Assembly (NCBI GenBank): GCA_018340375.1
Contig: JAFFJZ010000003.1
Coordinates: 19,344,001-19,408,000 of the forward strand
DNA: 64,000 bases
Direction: 5' to 3'
DNA from: Gonatopus flavifemur
Lineage: Eukaryota; Arthropoda; Insecta; Hymenoptera; Dryinidae
Below the pieces are notes generated by a model. That model was not told the DNA's origin. It saw only the letters and a list, made by a program, of their open reading frames with translations, and searched no databases. Made by a program: the position numbers and the translations under genes. Numbering within the stretch: the first letter of the stretch is position 1; every line of letters starts with the position of its first letter. Below, one piece after another: positions 13,795 through 26,300 of this stretch.

Positions 13795-13952
13795 AACTTG
13801 ATTCCGCTATTATTGGTCGATCGCTAGGAATGTTTAGCGCTCTCGCTAGAAATCACCAGTTTCGGGCCTATTACCAGTTGGGATTCAATCATACTACCCC
13901 CCAAAGTACCCCAAATTCCCTAGCGTTCGACCAATAATAGTGGAGTCGGGTT
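13795..13952. repeat. Hairpin repeat upstream of the WD40 gene
   Basis: CCGCTATTATTGGTCGATCG on the left and its near reverse complement around 13918-13947 form arms of about 30 bp. ACCAGTTGGG and TACTACC segments inside resemble the foldback at 25523-25990. Confidence 0.55.
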
Positions 13953-14350
13953 TATCACATCCTAGGGAATATTTAGTAAGTTACTAGGGATGGACCAATC
14001 AAGGAATTTCGGGATATCGAACATTTGTGATATAGTGGGTGAAAATATTATCCAATTTTTTGATTGGTTGGAAAATTGATTGCGGCTTTACCGAACCGAC
14101 AGAACGAGATGAATTGAGGATAAGAAAAATCGTTCGTATAACCTCCCCCTTTCTTTCAAATTTGAATTGTTTGAATGAAAATTTTGCATTGATTCGCATT
14201 AAACCGAAAAATCAGATTTACATTGATGCACTGATCATTTGTTCAATTTCCACTTGAAAAATCTTCAGATTCCAGTAAAATTCCAGTAAAATCCCAAGTT
14301 AACCACGAAAAATTGTATCTTCGATCTGCTGGGAGAATCAGTGAGATAAA

Positions 14351-17300
14351 ATGACAACGAGTAATTACGCAAAAGAAGAAGAATGGAGATCGAAACTAGC
14401 CAGTATGAAACAAGACTTCGATCAATTTACAAAAAATAATATTCCATTAGACAGTCAGAAAGTTGATTTGTATCACGGTCTTTATTTGTCATCATCCACA
14501 ACATTCTTAGAAGATTATGCAACTATTACCTACTGCAGTGAAACCCAAGTTAGTCATTTTTATTTTGCAGCCAGGCGTATAAAAAATTTGCAATATGCCC
14601 TAACAGCACATCCACCGATTTCCACGTCGCATCTTCGTGGATTCCACGTGGATAGAACGTGGATGAACGAAGATCCCACGTGGAGGCAACGTAGAAATGT
14701 CCTGTGCTGTACGGGCGCTTGTGGGAGAAAATATAAACCCTGGTGGGGGAAAATTCTCTGAGAATTTCGAAGGTTTTCAGTGAAGAGTTTTTTAGAAAGT
14801 TTCAGCCCAGGTAATGATATTCCATTACGAATATTACGAATTGGGAAATTTTTGATTGAATATCATTGAATTTCATTGAGACCTATTCATTTTCCTATTC
14901 GTCAATGAGATTTTATAGATTATTTGTAACAGGGAGTGTCTTTCAGACAAATTCAGAGTTTTCTCAGGGATATTCAGAGGAGTTTTCGGTGAAAAAATGT
15001 GTCCAATAATCCAAGTAACACAAAAACTGAAATATCCTTCGATCCCTAACAGCACATCCACCGACTCCCACGTCGCATCCCCGTGGACTCCACGTGGATA
15101 AAACGTGGATGAACGGAGATTCCACGCGGAGGCAACGTAGAAATGTCCGGTGCTGTACGGGATAACACATAATTATTCGTAACAGTCTCATTTGGAGATT
15201 CTAAGCGTGTTCGTAAGATTTTCCAGACACCTTCTCAGCATTTCCAACCTCTTGTGTTGCTCGGGAAGCAAGAGATTTTCAGAATTTTTCAGATTCTTTT
15301 AGGATCTGAATTTTTCTAGAATTATTAACAAAAACGTTGACGAAAATTTGAAAGCAACCCTGATTAAAACAATCCATAGAATCTGACGAAATGAAACTGA
15401 ATGGGATTTGGTCAGAACATTGGGCAAAATTTAATCAGTTTTGGCAAAATTCAATCAGAATCACATTGAAAAAATACACTCATCTGATAAAATCTTATTG
15501 AAAATAGTTGAATAGGATTTGGTCAGAACATTGTGCAAGATTCAATGCGATTTGGCGAGAATCAATGGGTTTGTTCAACCGGGGAAAATGTGAGTCACAT
15601 CCGAGACAGCACAACGTGCCACTGGAACGTTTATGGAAGGTTTATAGAACGTAGAAGAGGTTTCCTGAACGTTCAGAGAACGTCCCAGAGACACATTGTG
15701 CTGTTATAGGGATCTCATTCGTCAAACAATCGATTTGAAACAGAACAAAATTCCACAGATTGTTTAAAAAACGTTCGGCATACGTTTAAATTGTCAATAA
15801 GAAAAAAAGATTAGATCCAATGAGATCTTTTTGGCGAAAAACTCTGAGATTTCTTAATGTCTACCTACATCTGAAGATTTCAATTTTGGAAGGAATTCAA
15901 AGAGATATCCCGTATGGAAATATTTCGCTGAAAAATGTCTGCAAAACTATGAAAAATCTCTGAAAAAAAATGAAAAAATTCTGAGAAACTCTGACAAACT
16001 CTGAGAATCTCTGAAATTTTGATGAGAAATCTAATATTTTTGGGACATTGTTTACAGACTTTTTTCAGACTTTTCTCAGAGTTTCTCAGAGTTTTTTCAT
16101 ACTTTTTCAGAGAAATAGTAACGAAATTGCACTCTGAAAAAACTCTGACAACACTCTAATAAATTGTTGACATTTTTCTGATTATTGAAAAATCCTGAAA
16201 TTCAATAAATACATTCATATGCCGTATTCAAATATCATGTGTGAAAAAGTGTTTGAAAATTTTTTAATTTTTTTCTAAAAATCTGAAAAATGTTAGCAAT
16301 CCATCAGAGTTTTGTCAGAGTTTTTTCAGAGTGCAATTTCGTTACTATTTCTCTGAAAAAGAATGAAAACAAAACTCTGAGAAACTCTGAAAAAAGTCTG
16401 TAAAGAATGTCCCAAAAATATTAGATTTCTCATCAAAATTTCAGAGATTCTCAGAGTTTGTCAGAGTTTCTCAGAATTTTTTCATTTTTTTTCAGAGATT
16501 TTTCATAGTTTTACTGACATTTTTCAGCGAAATATTTCCATACGGGATCTCCGGATATCTTTTTGAATCTCTCGAGGGATGGAAATTTTCAGATGTAAGT
16601 GGATATCAAAAGATTTGTAGAGATTTTTCCCAAAATTCAGATTTTAAGAGATGTACATAAATCTAATCTTTTTTTCTCGGGACTGCAGGGATAATATAAA
16701 TATTATAATTCTATTATTCCAAGGGAAATCCCAACGAACACCCAAGGTCTTGAAGACATCTACAAGATATCTTTTAGATATATCGATATCTTTTAGACAT
16801 CTTCAAGGAATGTCAAAAACAAGTATTTAAGGTATTTTTGAAGGACATCTTTCAGATGTCGAATCAGCATATTCTCAAGGACATCTTGAAAGAGTTTCCG
16901 AATGATATCTGTTACGACACATTTTCACAATTGTCAACGTGAGAAGAGCAAAAGTCACGCCATGTTCCTTTTTGAGAACTCATTAGCGATCCTTTTAAGG
17001 CATATAAAAGATATTTTTCACGTATCTAAAACACACTGTAACAAAAAATATCTTTTGTAAATTACCCATATCTGATAAACAACTAATCCATATATGAATT
17101 GGAAAATCAGAATTTTCTGTGAAAGCACTAGCCTCTGCTAAAAATTTCGAATAAAGAACGATTCAAAACGATAAGATTTCTCTATAGTTTCGAATGAGGT
17201 TTTTGAATACAGAATTTGCAATGTTATATCGTTCTTTATCGTGTTGTATGAAATTCAACAAGATGTATGCGGTTTTATAGTGGAATTGGTATGGAAAAAG

Positions 17301-20300
17301 TACCACTTATTCGAAAAAAAATAGTCATGTGGTTCAAAATAAGTGATCCTTTTTCTATAAGAATTTTACGATAAAATCGTTTAAGAACGATATAACATTG
17401 TGAATTACGTATTCAAAAAACCTCGTTCAAAACTATAGAGAAATCTTATCGTTTTGAATCGTTTTTTTATTGGGAACTTTCAGCAGGGTACATTCAGTGT
17501 AGAAGGAATAAATTTTTATTGTAAATTTATTTCTTCTACGTTGAGTGTAAGACTTTTACAATAAAAATTGATTCCTTCTACACTGAATGTAGTGATTTCA
17601 CATAAAATTCTGATTTTCCAATTCATATATGGATTAGTTGTTTATCAGGTATGGGTAATTTACAAAAGATATTTTTTACAGTGCATATCTTTGTCAGCGT
17701 GTTTAAAATATATCGTTTGCAAGACCTTTGAAGGTTTGAGAAAATTTGTTGCATAAGACATCTTTTGGATGTCGAAAAGATATGTTCACGAAAGTCTTCC
17801 AAGACATCTTCCATGATTTTGAGATATCTTTTAGATACTAATAGATATCTTTTTGTTCATTGGGATGGTATTCAAGATTATGGAATTACGGGATTTATAA
17901 CGTAACGTGGATCATGTTTGAAATACTAACCAATCGATCGCATTAAATTTTTAGATGCGCATTCTTTAACTTGGATTTTTCTATTGAATTCCAGGAATAC
18001 TTGGTACTCGAAGTAGCAACAACGGTTAATCGATATTCTATGCAAGGAAAACTCATTCAACCCGCTTATCAGCTCAGTTCAACTATGTCCTTCACTAATA
18101 TGTTATGGTGCAAAAATGCAAAAGTTTTAATTGGTTTCATACCTCATGACGATTTGATGTGGGTAATGTCGGTGGAATGTATGCTTTATCAAATTATTCG
18201 GAACGATTTCAGAGTGGCAAACTTATTTTACGAACCTTCGACCAACGAGCTCGTTGTCGTAGGAAATACAAAAGCAACGGTACGTATGAACGAGATCTGA
18301 ACTGATAATATGATAAATGAATGGTTATAATTTTATTCTCGTCGTCCCTAGAACCATATATTCAAATACGCTAAAAATAAACTTTCAAGACTTTTTGTCA
18401 ACTACTTTTTATTGGCATCGATTGATACTGCACCTCAGTATGTGAAGCAGGAATTATTTCAAATAAAAAAAAATAAAAGGAAAAATTGCAATTGGTTGAT
18501 AAACAAAATTTTTTCGAAATTAAAAAATGTCAGCTCTGTTGAGACTTGGTTGACCCTTCGAAAATTCATCCCTGAAGAAATTGAAAAATCACGTAATAAA
18601 CCCAACCCTGTTTAGAGCATTTTCACTTTTAATGCAGCTAAACACGTTCTGAAAACGTTCTTTTCATATACCACAGGACGTTCTCGTAATGTTTTTCTAA
18701 CGTACTTTCATGAAAACTAACTTTTTTTTAAGGCGTCGAAAGAGGAGTCGGAGTTGATGAAATAACATTCCACGACTCCGACTCCACAGCCCTGGTTTTA
18801 ACACGATCGTGCACTTTGAGTTGAAATCAAAAGAATAATAATGACATAAAAAGTGTCGAAAGTGAATTATCGGTATTTGAATGAAGTTATTTTTTTCCTC
18901 AGAGATATCCTTTACATAATAAAGAACAAACGTTCAATTGTTGGAAAACGTTATCATTCCTGGACATAGATCATGGCCCTGCGTGGAAAATCGAACACTG
19001 TTCTTTAATACCACAAAGCACATGTAAGTGTTCAAGTTGATTTCGTATTATCGCTGATTGCGCATTGGGATAATATTTTCATCCTTTATTTGACCTCCAA
19101 GTTTGAGAAAGATGAGAATATACCAGTGCTCACTCGCAGTGTAACAAATGGAAAACGCTATAAGTCCATGGACAGTCTTGGAATTTTGTTGGACAATTCG
19201 CTGAGGGAAATGTTTGGGAGTTCTTTTCACAAATTATTCTATGAATCCAGAAGAAATCTTGTATACGGTGCATGCAACTGAAGCTAACGATCAACTTTGA
19301 AACTATTTCTAACACAACTAACATTTTGTAAAAGCATTTAATCCAAAGCCATGGGAGCAAGTTTGACTTTTTACCGTGAATTTTGACCGCTAGTTTCAGT
19401 ATCATGTTTATCGTAGGATGGAACAAATGAATTGCATTTAACACTGCAGAATAATTTTCATTATTATTTCTGTATTCCTGCGTATGACGATAGCTCTGCT
19501 GAGACTAGCTGGATCCTATTCAACCACCCTTTACGTAATGCCTCTTGAACTGGAAAAACATATGACGGAAGGTGCCCAAGCAATGTTCATCGCTAAACGT
19601 CAGAATGCCACCGAGATCCCAATTGTTTCATTACATTTTCACATTACAAGTGTATGGATCATTACCGGAGATGAAAAAGGGAATGGTATTCATTTTAATA
19701 TGATAATAAAATAATATGTGAATATATAGGATGTCCCAGACTTTGAATCTTCCTTCAAGATGTCTTGAAATTCTCTTCAGATAATCTTTTGCTTTTCTCC
19801 AAGATATTTTTAAGAATTACCCAAAAGAGGGATCCCAAAATTTTTATCGAGATGTCCTCTGGTATCTCCTTAGAAAAGAATGTTGCTGAAGTTTTAATCG
19901 TTTATTGAAACGAATTGGTGATCGAATGACGAAATACTCAGCTGTGAAGACCCAAACTCTTGCAGTACATTTGATACGCCGAGAGCAAAAGTGACAGCCC
20001 CTAATTGTTGTCAAGCAAAAAAACAGGACAGGAACTTTCGGGAGCAAGAACGGAACATTCAAAGTTCCGAGCAAAAGCGATACACTTATAATTTGGAACA
20101 AAAGAGCAACCACAGCAATCTCCGGGCAAAAACGAAACGCACAACCCAATTCTGTATTTATGTGCTGGTTCGTTTTTGCTCGAGCTTTTCAGTGTTTCGT
20201 TTTTGCCCGGAGATTGCTGTGGTTGCTCTTTTGTTCCAAATTATAAGTGTATCGCTTTTGCTCGGAACTTTTAATGTTCCGTTCTTGCTCTTGAAAGTCT

Positions 20301-23300
20301 TGCTTTTGGCGTATCATTTGTTGAACGATTTTTTTAGTTGCAAAAGGTTAATTCGAAAAGATAAACACCGATGATTCGTCAGGTTTGGTGAGTTTGAACT
20401 TTTGCTTCGTTTCTGAAAGTAATTCGTAAACGATTCAAACTTTGAGAATATCAGAAGAGAGACTCTGTTGTATACTTTATAACACATTTATAACAATGTT
20501 TTGCACATCTTCGCAAATTATCTTCATTTTTTTCATATCTTCTTTCCATTTCTTACTGAAAAAAATCATCGAAATCTTTGAAAAATTCTCAAATCACAGC
20601 CTATAGTTGAAAAATAGTTCTTCGCAGTTGCAGGTTGGGATCTAGATTTAAATGTCACTATGTTTTGTCCGAATGGTCACAATGGCGGAGTGAACATTAT
20701 TATTCCACATCCTTCTATTTGTGGATTTTTAACATATGGCGAAGATAGCGTATTACACGTTTGGAGTTGCAATTTTCGTGATAAGGTATCTATCTATTAT
20801 TTTCATGGATTACTATTGATTATAAAAAACAAGAAGACTGAATTTTCTATTTTGATTGAAGAAATGTCCGGATTCTTGAAATCACAAGGTACACACTCTC
20901 TGTGTATATTTTAATTGTTGTTTTATCTTTTTGATCAATGAAACTCGCTTTGGATGATTGAATTTATCCAAAGTAATTCAATAACTTCTTTGCAAATTTC
21001 AAAGTGATGGCACTCTCTCATAACAAACTTTGTTAACTAATTTTCTATGGAAAGTTTTCCCCTTCTTTACGACACTTTCGTATGCAATTTTTCCCTCATG
21101 CTCTCCTCGAGAAATGAAAATTTTGCAAGAGAAACCTGCAAACAAACCAAATCGAAGCCGGATTCTTCAATTTTTCATTGTAGATCATTGGATATCATTC
21201 ACGTGAAATGATTAAATCAATCAAATATCAGAATATCAGAAAATGTTTCAATAGGCGAGGGAATATTGTATATGTACATGAACTTCCATGCAGAAACGTT
21301 CACTACTTTTGAAGTTATAGAGCATGAAAAAATGGTTTTATCCTCCCTCCAAAATGAATTTCAACATTGTTATTATAGATGGAAAGTTTCACAGACTTGG
21401 GAAAGATTTGGAGTATCGCATCGAACGAATCTGCAGCAGCTATCGCCACACTTGGGCCGAAATTGTGTTGTTTCAATATGCAACAGTTATATAACTTCTA
21501 CGCTCCACTGTCGTAAGATTCAATTTACTATTCGAATTTTAATTATTGAATCTCCGTGGTTGATTTTTACATTGGATTGCGATACCAACGGAAAACTCGA
21601 GTCCGAAACAATAGCAAGTTTTGGTTTTAAAATTTTCAAAATGTCAAGAAAAGTTGATTCCTGATTGACCCGATCACAGGAAGTAAAAATTCTCCAAAAT
21701 TTGGTAAATTCATCATTGGAGAGATTGATATATTGACTACATTTTCCGGTATAATTCACAAAATTCTAGTAATTTTCCCGAGTTTTTCTTCGGATCGAGT
21801 GCAGCCTGAATCACCAAAGACTGTCTTGGTAAATCTCCTGTATCAGTTATGATGGATTTTGGCTTGCTGAGATCAAATTTGGTGATGTAAAAATGATGCA
21901 AGAAGTTGAGTCTTGAAGAAAAAGTCAGGATCCATATACGCGTGTACAACTCTTTTCTCTTTTTCTCGCTCATAAGAAAAGATGTATTGTTTTCTGTCAA
22001 CAGACCGGCAAGCCTTCAACAACTCGTACATGAGGCTGCTCTCCCATGAACTGGAATTTTAGGATATTTACTCTCAATGAACCCATCGAATTCTCGGATT
22101 CTGTTCCGTTTCCTAAAAATCTTGGTTCATGGAAGCTCCGAGCTCCACTCTGAACGTAATTGCTATTTGCATGCAGACAGCTAATCAAACTATTATGAGG
22201 AAGGCCGAACTGAATAATCGTCTGATGCACCTGAAAGCAGGCAACCGCCACTGATCGCGTTTAAGGAGAGGTTCTCAGAGGAGAGAAGGAAGTAAATTAA
22301 GAACTCGAGTTATTTGGAACTCATTAAATGGTTCTTAAAGTAAAAAATGCGCTTTTCTCGAAACCATGTTTTTCAAGTTTGGCTTCACGATATCTCAAAA
22401 ACTACCGAACGGATCGTTTTTTATTTTATTTGGAAACTAATTGCATTCATTGGAGGTTGAATCTAAATGGGGATGACATTTGCCTTTTTTTTCTTTTTAT
22501 AGCACTTTGAAGAACGAAAAAAAGGTGAAAAAACGCTATCAAAAGTTTGCACGTCTGTCATGTTTGAATTTGGAACTTTTCATTGGTTTTATCGATACAA
22601 CCTCCAACAAATATAATATATTTCATAAAAATTTTTGGATTTTTGATTGCTGATAATTTTTGTAAGTGCTATAGTGGCGCCCGATTGATCATGCACTGTT
22701 TTTTTAGGTGGTTATGTTTTAACACGTATTAACAATTCCCATGGCATTACTTTTTACTGAAAAAATTTTTTTATGCGCTTAAAGACTCAATCAACAAGTA
22801 TGAAACCTCCAGAGTTCTTTATTTATTTTCTTCCATGAAAAAAAAAATCGAGAAAATCACCTTATTTTGGGCTTGCTAGATGAGAACCTCCCCTCAAGGG
22901 TTTCCACCTAGCGCAGAATAATCGCAGTCCAAATACAATAAAACGTGATGCTGAGACATAATTGCAGATTTGGAGGCTTTCAAAGGCTAGCCAAAAAAAT
23001 TGGATCCCCGAGGGATATTGGGTCTCCAGATGCAAAAGAGTCCATCTAGCACAGAATAATTGGAGCCTGGATACCAAGGAATATCCCGGTGAGACATGGC
23101 GGGAGATTTCAAAGCATTTAAAGGTCAGCAACGAAATTGGACCACACTGAGAACCCAATTTTTTAGATTGAAAGGAAATTTTCTTAGCTCTCATTCTAAG
23201 AAATATTCTTTTCAATGGAAGAATTCTTCATCAGATTGAAACAAAAAATTTTCAAATTGAAACAGCCCTAGTAGAAATTTTGATATGGAAAACATCAGGT

Positions 23301-26300
23301 CCAGATCGGGCATGCCTGATTCCTGTTCAGGGCCTGACTTGAGTATCCGATAAGGCCCTGACAAAAATGTAACGCAGGGAAAAGACAAGGTACTGATCAG
23401 GAAAACCAAATGTCTCCCAATCAGGACCTGATCCGGGTGGTAGCGGAATTCCCAATCACGGCTTCATCTAAGCTATATTCTAACATTCAATTTAATTTTC
23501 ATGGAATTCACTTTTTATAAAACTTTTTGAAACTCCCCCAACACAAGAAATTCTACTGATGATCCAAATAGACCTCAGTTGAGCATTTAAAAAAGATAGG
23601 TAAATTTCTAATGAGTCCTGTGAAAATTCTAAATAATTTGATACATTCATCGTTCTGAATTGATCAGGTCCTGATTCGGCTGTCTTGTCGGTTATCACAT
23701 GATTGAAATACGGATAAGCCAAAGCAATCTTGATCAGGTCCTGATCAAGATATCTTGACAGTTACCTCACGATTCAAATACGGATGAGTCAAGGCAATCC
23801 TGATCAGGTTCTGATAGGAATACCATGTCTGAGTTACTGAAAGGGAAAATCTGACTGGGACCTGTCAACAACCTTGCGTTACATTGTTGTAAGGTCCTAA
23901 ACAGGATGCCATGTCAGGACCTGGTAAGGTAATTAAAAGTTTTCCTTAATTAGGAGTTCCCTATTGCAGCCTTACAAGGGCCATGCTTCTAATAGGGAAT
24001 TCCCTGTCAAATTTCTACTAGGGAGAAATATATTCTTTCTTGAATCCGAAGAACATAATTTCATTTCAATGAAAAATTATCTCATTAGAATGAACTATCT
24101 TTTCCATTGAAAACAAAATTTATCAGAATGAGGGCAAATAAAAAGCGGTTCAAAGGTTCTAAGTGCAAAATATCCCATCCGGGGTAGAATAATCGACGCC
24201 CGGATACCATAGAATGTAAGGGCCGTCTACTGAACCATTAGGACACCGGTCCACAACAACTTTAACGCTGGAAATTTTTTCAGTCGCAAGAATTTCTTAC
24301 TTCTTTTTTAATCGTAAAAACCCTTGACAGTGATTAGTGGCAATTGCTTATTTTTAGAAGTACACGGAGAAACAATTCATCACAATTACATTTGAGGAGT
24401 ACTTTTCAAGAAATGAGACATATAGTACTAATTTACTAGAAAATGTTGTAATTTTCATTGTATTATTTTTCTCCGTGTACTAGACGAAAAGTCCCGCTCA
24501 TGGGTGATCATTTGATCCGTTCATTCATTTACTTTCATTCGAAACTTTGGCAAACTACATGCATGCTGGATGTAATTTGAGGTTGACGTTTTCAGTGCTC
24601 CCGTGACATATATATCCGCAACATTGCATCCGATCCATCCAACAAGAGTGATCGTAAAATCCTCGGACAATTCAATTCGTCTTTTATCATCGGTCACCGG
24701 AGAACAAATCGCCGTACAATTATTGTCTTCGAACCTGGATGTATTAGATATTGCGTATAGTGGAAATACTGGTAAGTTGTCAATAGATGTATCATTCCTG
24801 TGATCCTTCCATTTACTGAGAGAGGAAAAATCTTAAATCCAGAAAATGTTGGATTGACCGAGTCCAATCCGATATTTTCTTAAATCAAGGAAATCTCTTT
24901 CGAACGGAGAAAATATTATCTTATATATTACGATGTGGAAATCGTAACGGAGGACTATACTGCAAAATCAGCCTATTCAAAATGTAACGTCGTGAAATAT
25001 GCTTTTCTTTTGATTGGATTATGTTGAATATCACGATACGATGTTAACTCCTACAAAGAAAGGTTATAACAGCAGTATTCCTCTCTAACATCTGACAATT
25101 CCTGCTTTTTCAAGTATGGTCCTGTGCTTCCTGTCACGAAAATCCAGCTGGAATTCAACGTCGATTCCAGCTCCGAAATTTACCTGCGTTTCCAGCTGGG
25201 ATTCCTCATTTCCAGGTGGAATCTCAGCTAGAATTTCAACTCCAACGTGAGATTTCAGTTGGAATTTCTGATCCCAGGTGGAATCCCAGTTGGAATTGGA
25301 AATCCCACATGAAATCCAGTTGGGATTCTTGATTCCAGGTGGAGTCTTAGCTGGCAACGCAGGTGAATTTCGGATCTGGAATCCACGTGGAATCCCAGCT
25401 GGACTTTTGTAACAGGGCTGCGAATTCAACATCGTAATTTATAAGATAATATTCACTCCTCGTATACCGGGGTGATATGGAGAAATTTTTCTTATCCCAA
25501 GTACGTATCCCTGGTAAAAAAAACGATAGAAACCGATTGGAAGAGTCAAAAACGGTAGTATGCGATAAGCCCGAATGGCAGTTAAGCCCGACCGGATTAT
25601 AACTCGAACGATTCCAAACCCGAATGACAGTTGACCCGACTAGTTATAAAAATATAATCAAATAAAATGGAAAATTAATCAAAATCAAAGCTTATTCAAC
25701 CTTTTACTGTAAAGATGTATAGATTAAAGGTTGATTACGCTGTGATTTCGATTAATTTTCCATTTTATTTAATTATATTTTTATAATTAGTTGAGTCAAC
25801 TGTTATTCGGGTTAAATGCAGTGAGGTTAACGCCAGTCGCGCTTAAGTGTCATTCGGGCTCATTACCAGTTGGGCTTATTGCATACTACCTCAAAAACCG
25901 CATACAAAACGATTCAAAGTCTATCTGTCCCTATCTGTTCTTATCTGTTTCTATGCGGTTTTTGACCTCTTCAATCGGTTTCTATCGTTCCTTTGTAGCT
26001 TTAACTATACCAAGATCATACATGATCTTTAATACAGCCATATCTCCCTCATTAAGAATTCCAGCTGCTATATAGGCTGCAATTTCGACGACTTTTCGGC
26101 CACAGTGAATTACTCGCACTACAGCTACAAAACCGTTACAGCTGACTTGAAAATACAGTGAGGAAAGTGTACGTATTCTACATTCAATGTATCCAATGCC
26201 CTCATGAGCGCCAACTATCGTAGAGTATCCAAAAACTCTGTCGATAGCTCTCTCTAAAGTTTCACTATTCCAGGCGCTCGAGCGTGTGCACTTCCCGATC

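Noticed and set aside
14039..14257. 72-codon plus frame and 66-codon minus frame upstream of the WD40 gene
   Set aside because: No splice link to the WD40 start (an in-frame TGA precedes it) and no recognisable protein.
14549..14761. Open frame continuing exon 1 of the WD40 gene to 14761
   Set aside because: It runs through a GTTAGT donor into a hairpin element whose second copy lies 330 bp away. The spliced continuation at 17995 keeps phase and family resemblance.
16728..17870. CRISPR-like regular repeats
   Set aside because: The repeats are inverted arms and irregular ATATCTTTTAGATAT words, not direct repeats with constant spacers, and the genome is eukaryotic.
19844..20374. Open frames of 101 and 127 codons on both strands
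   Set aside because: Both are the arms of the foldback at 19974-20322, which explains the shared peptide on opposite strands.
22862..23215. 117-codon minus-strand frame
   Set aside because: It reads through the two tandem 133-bp repeat units; the internally repeated peptide reflects the DNA repeat.
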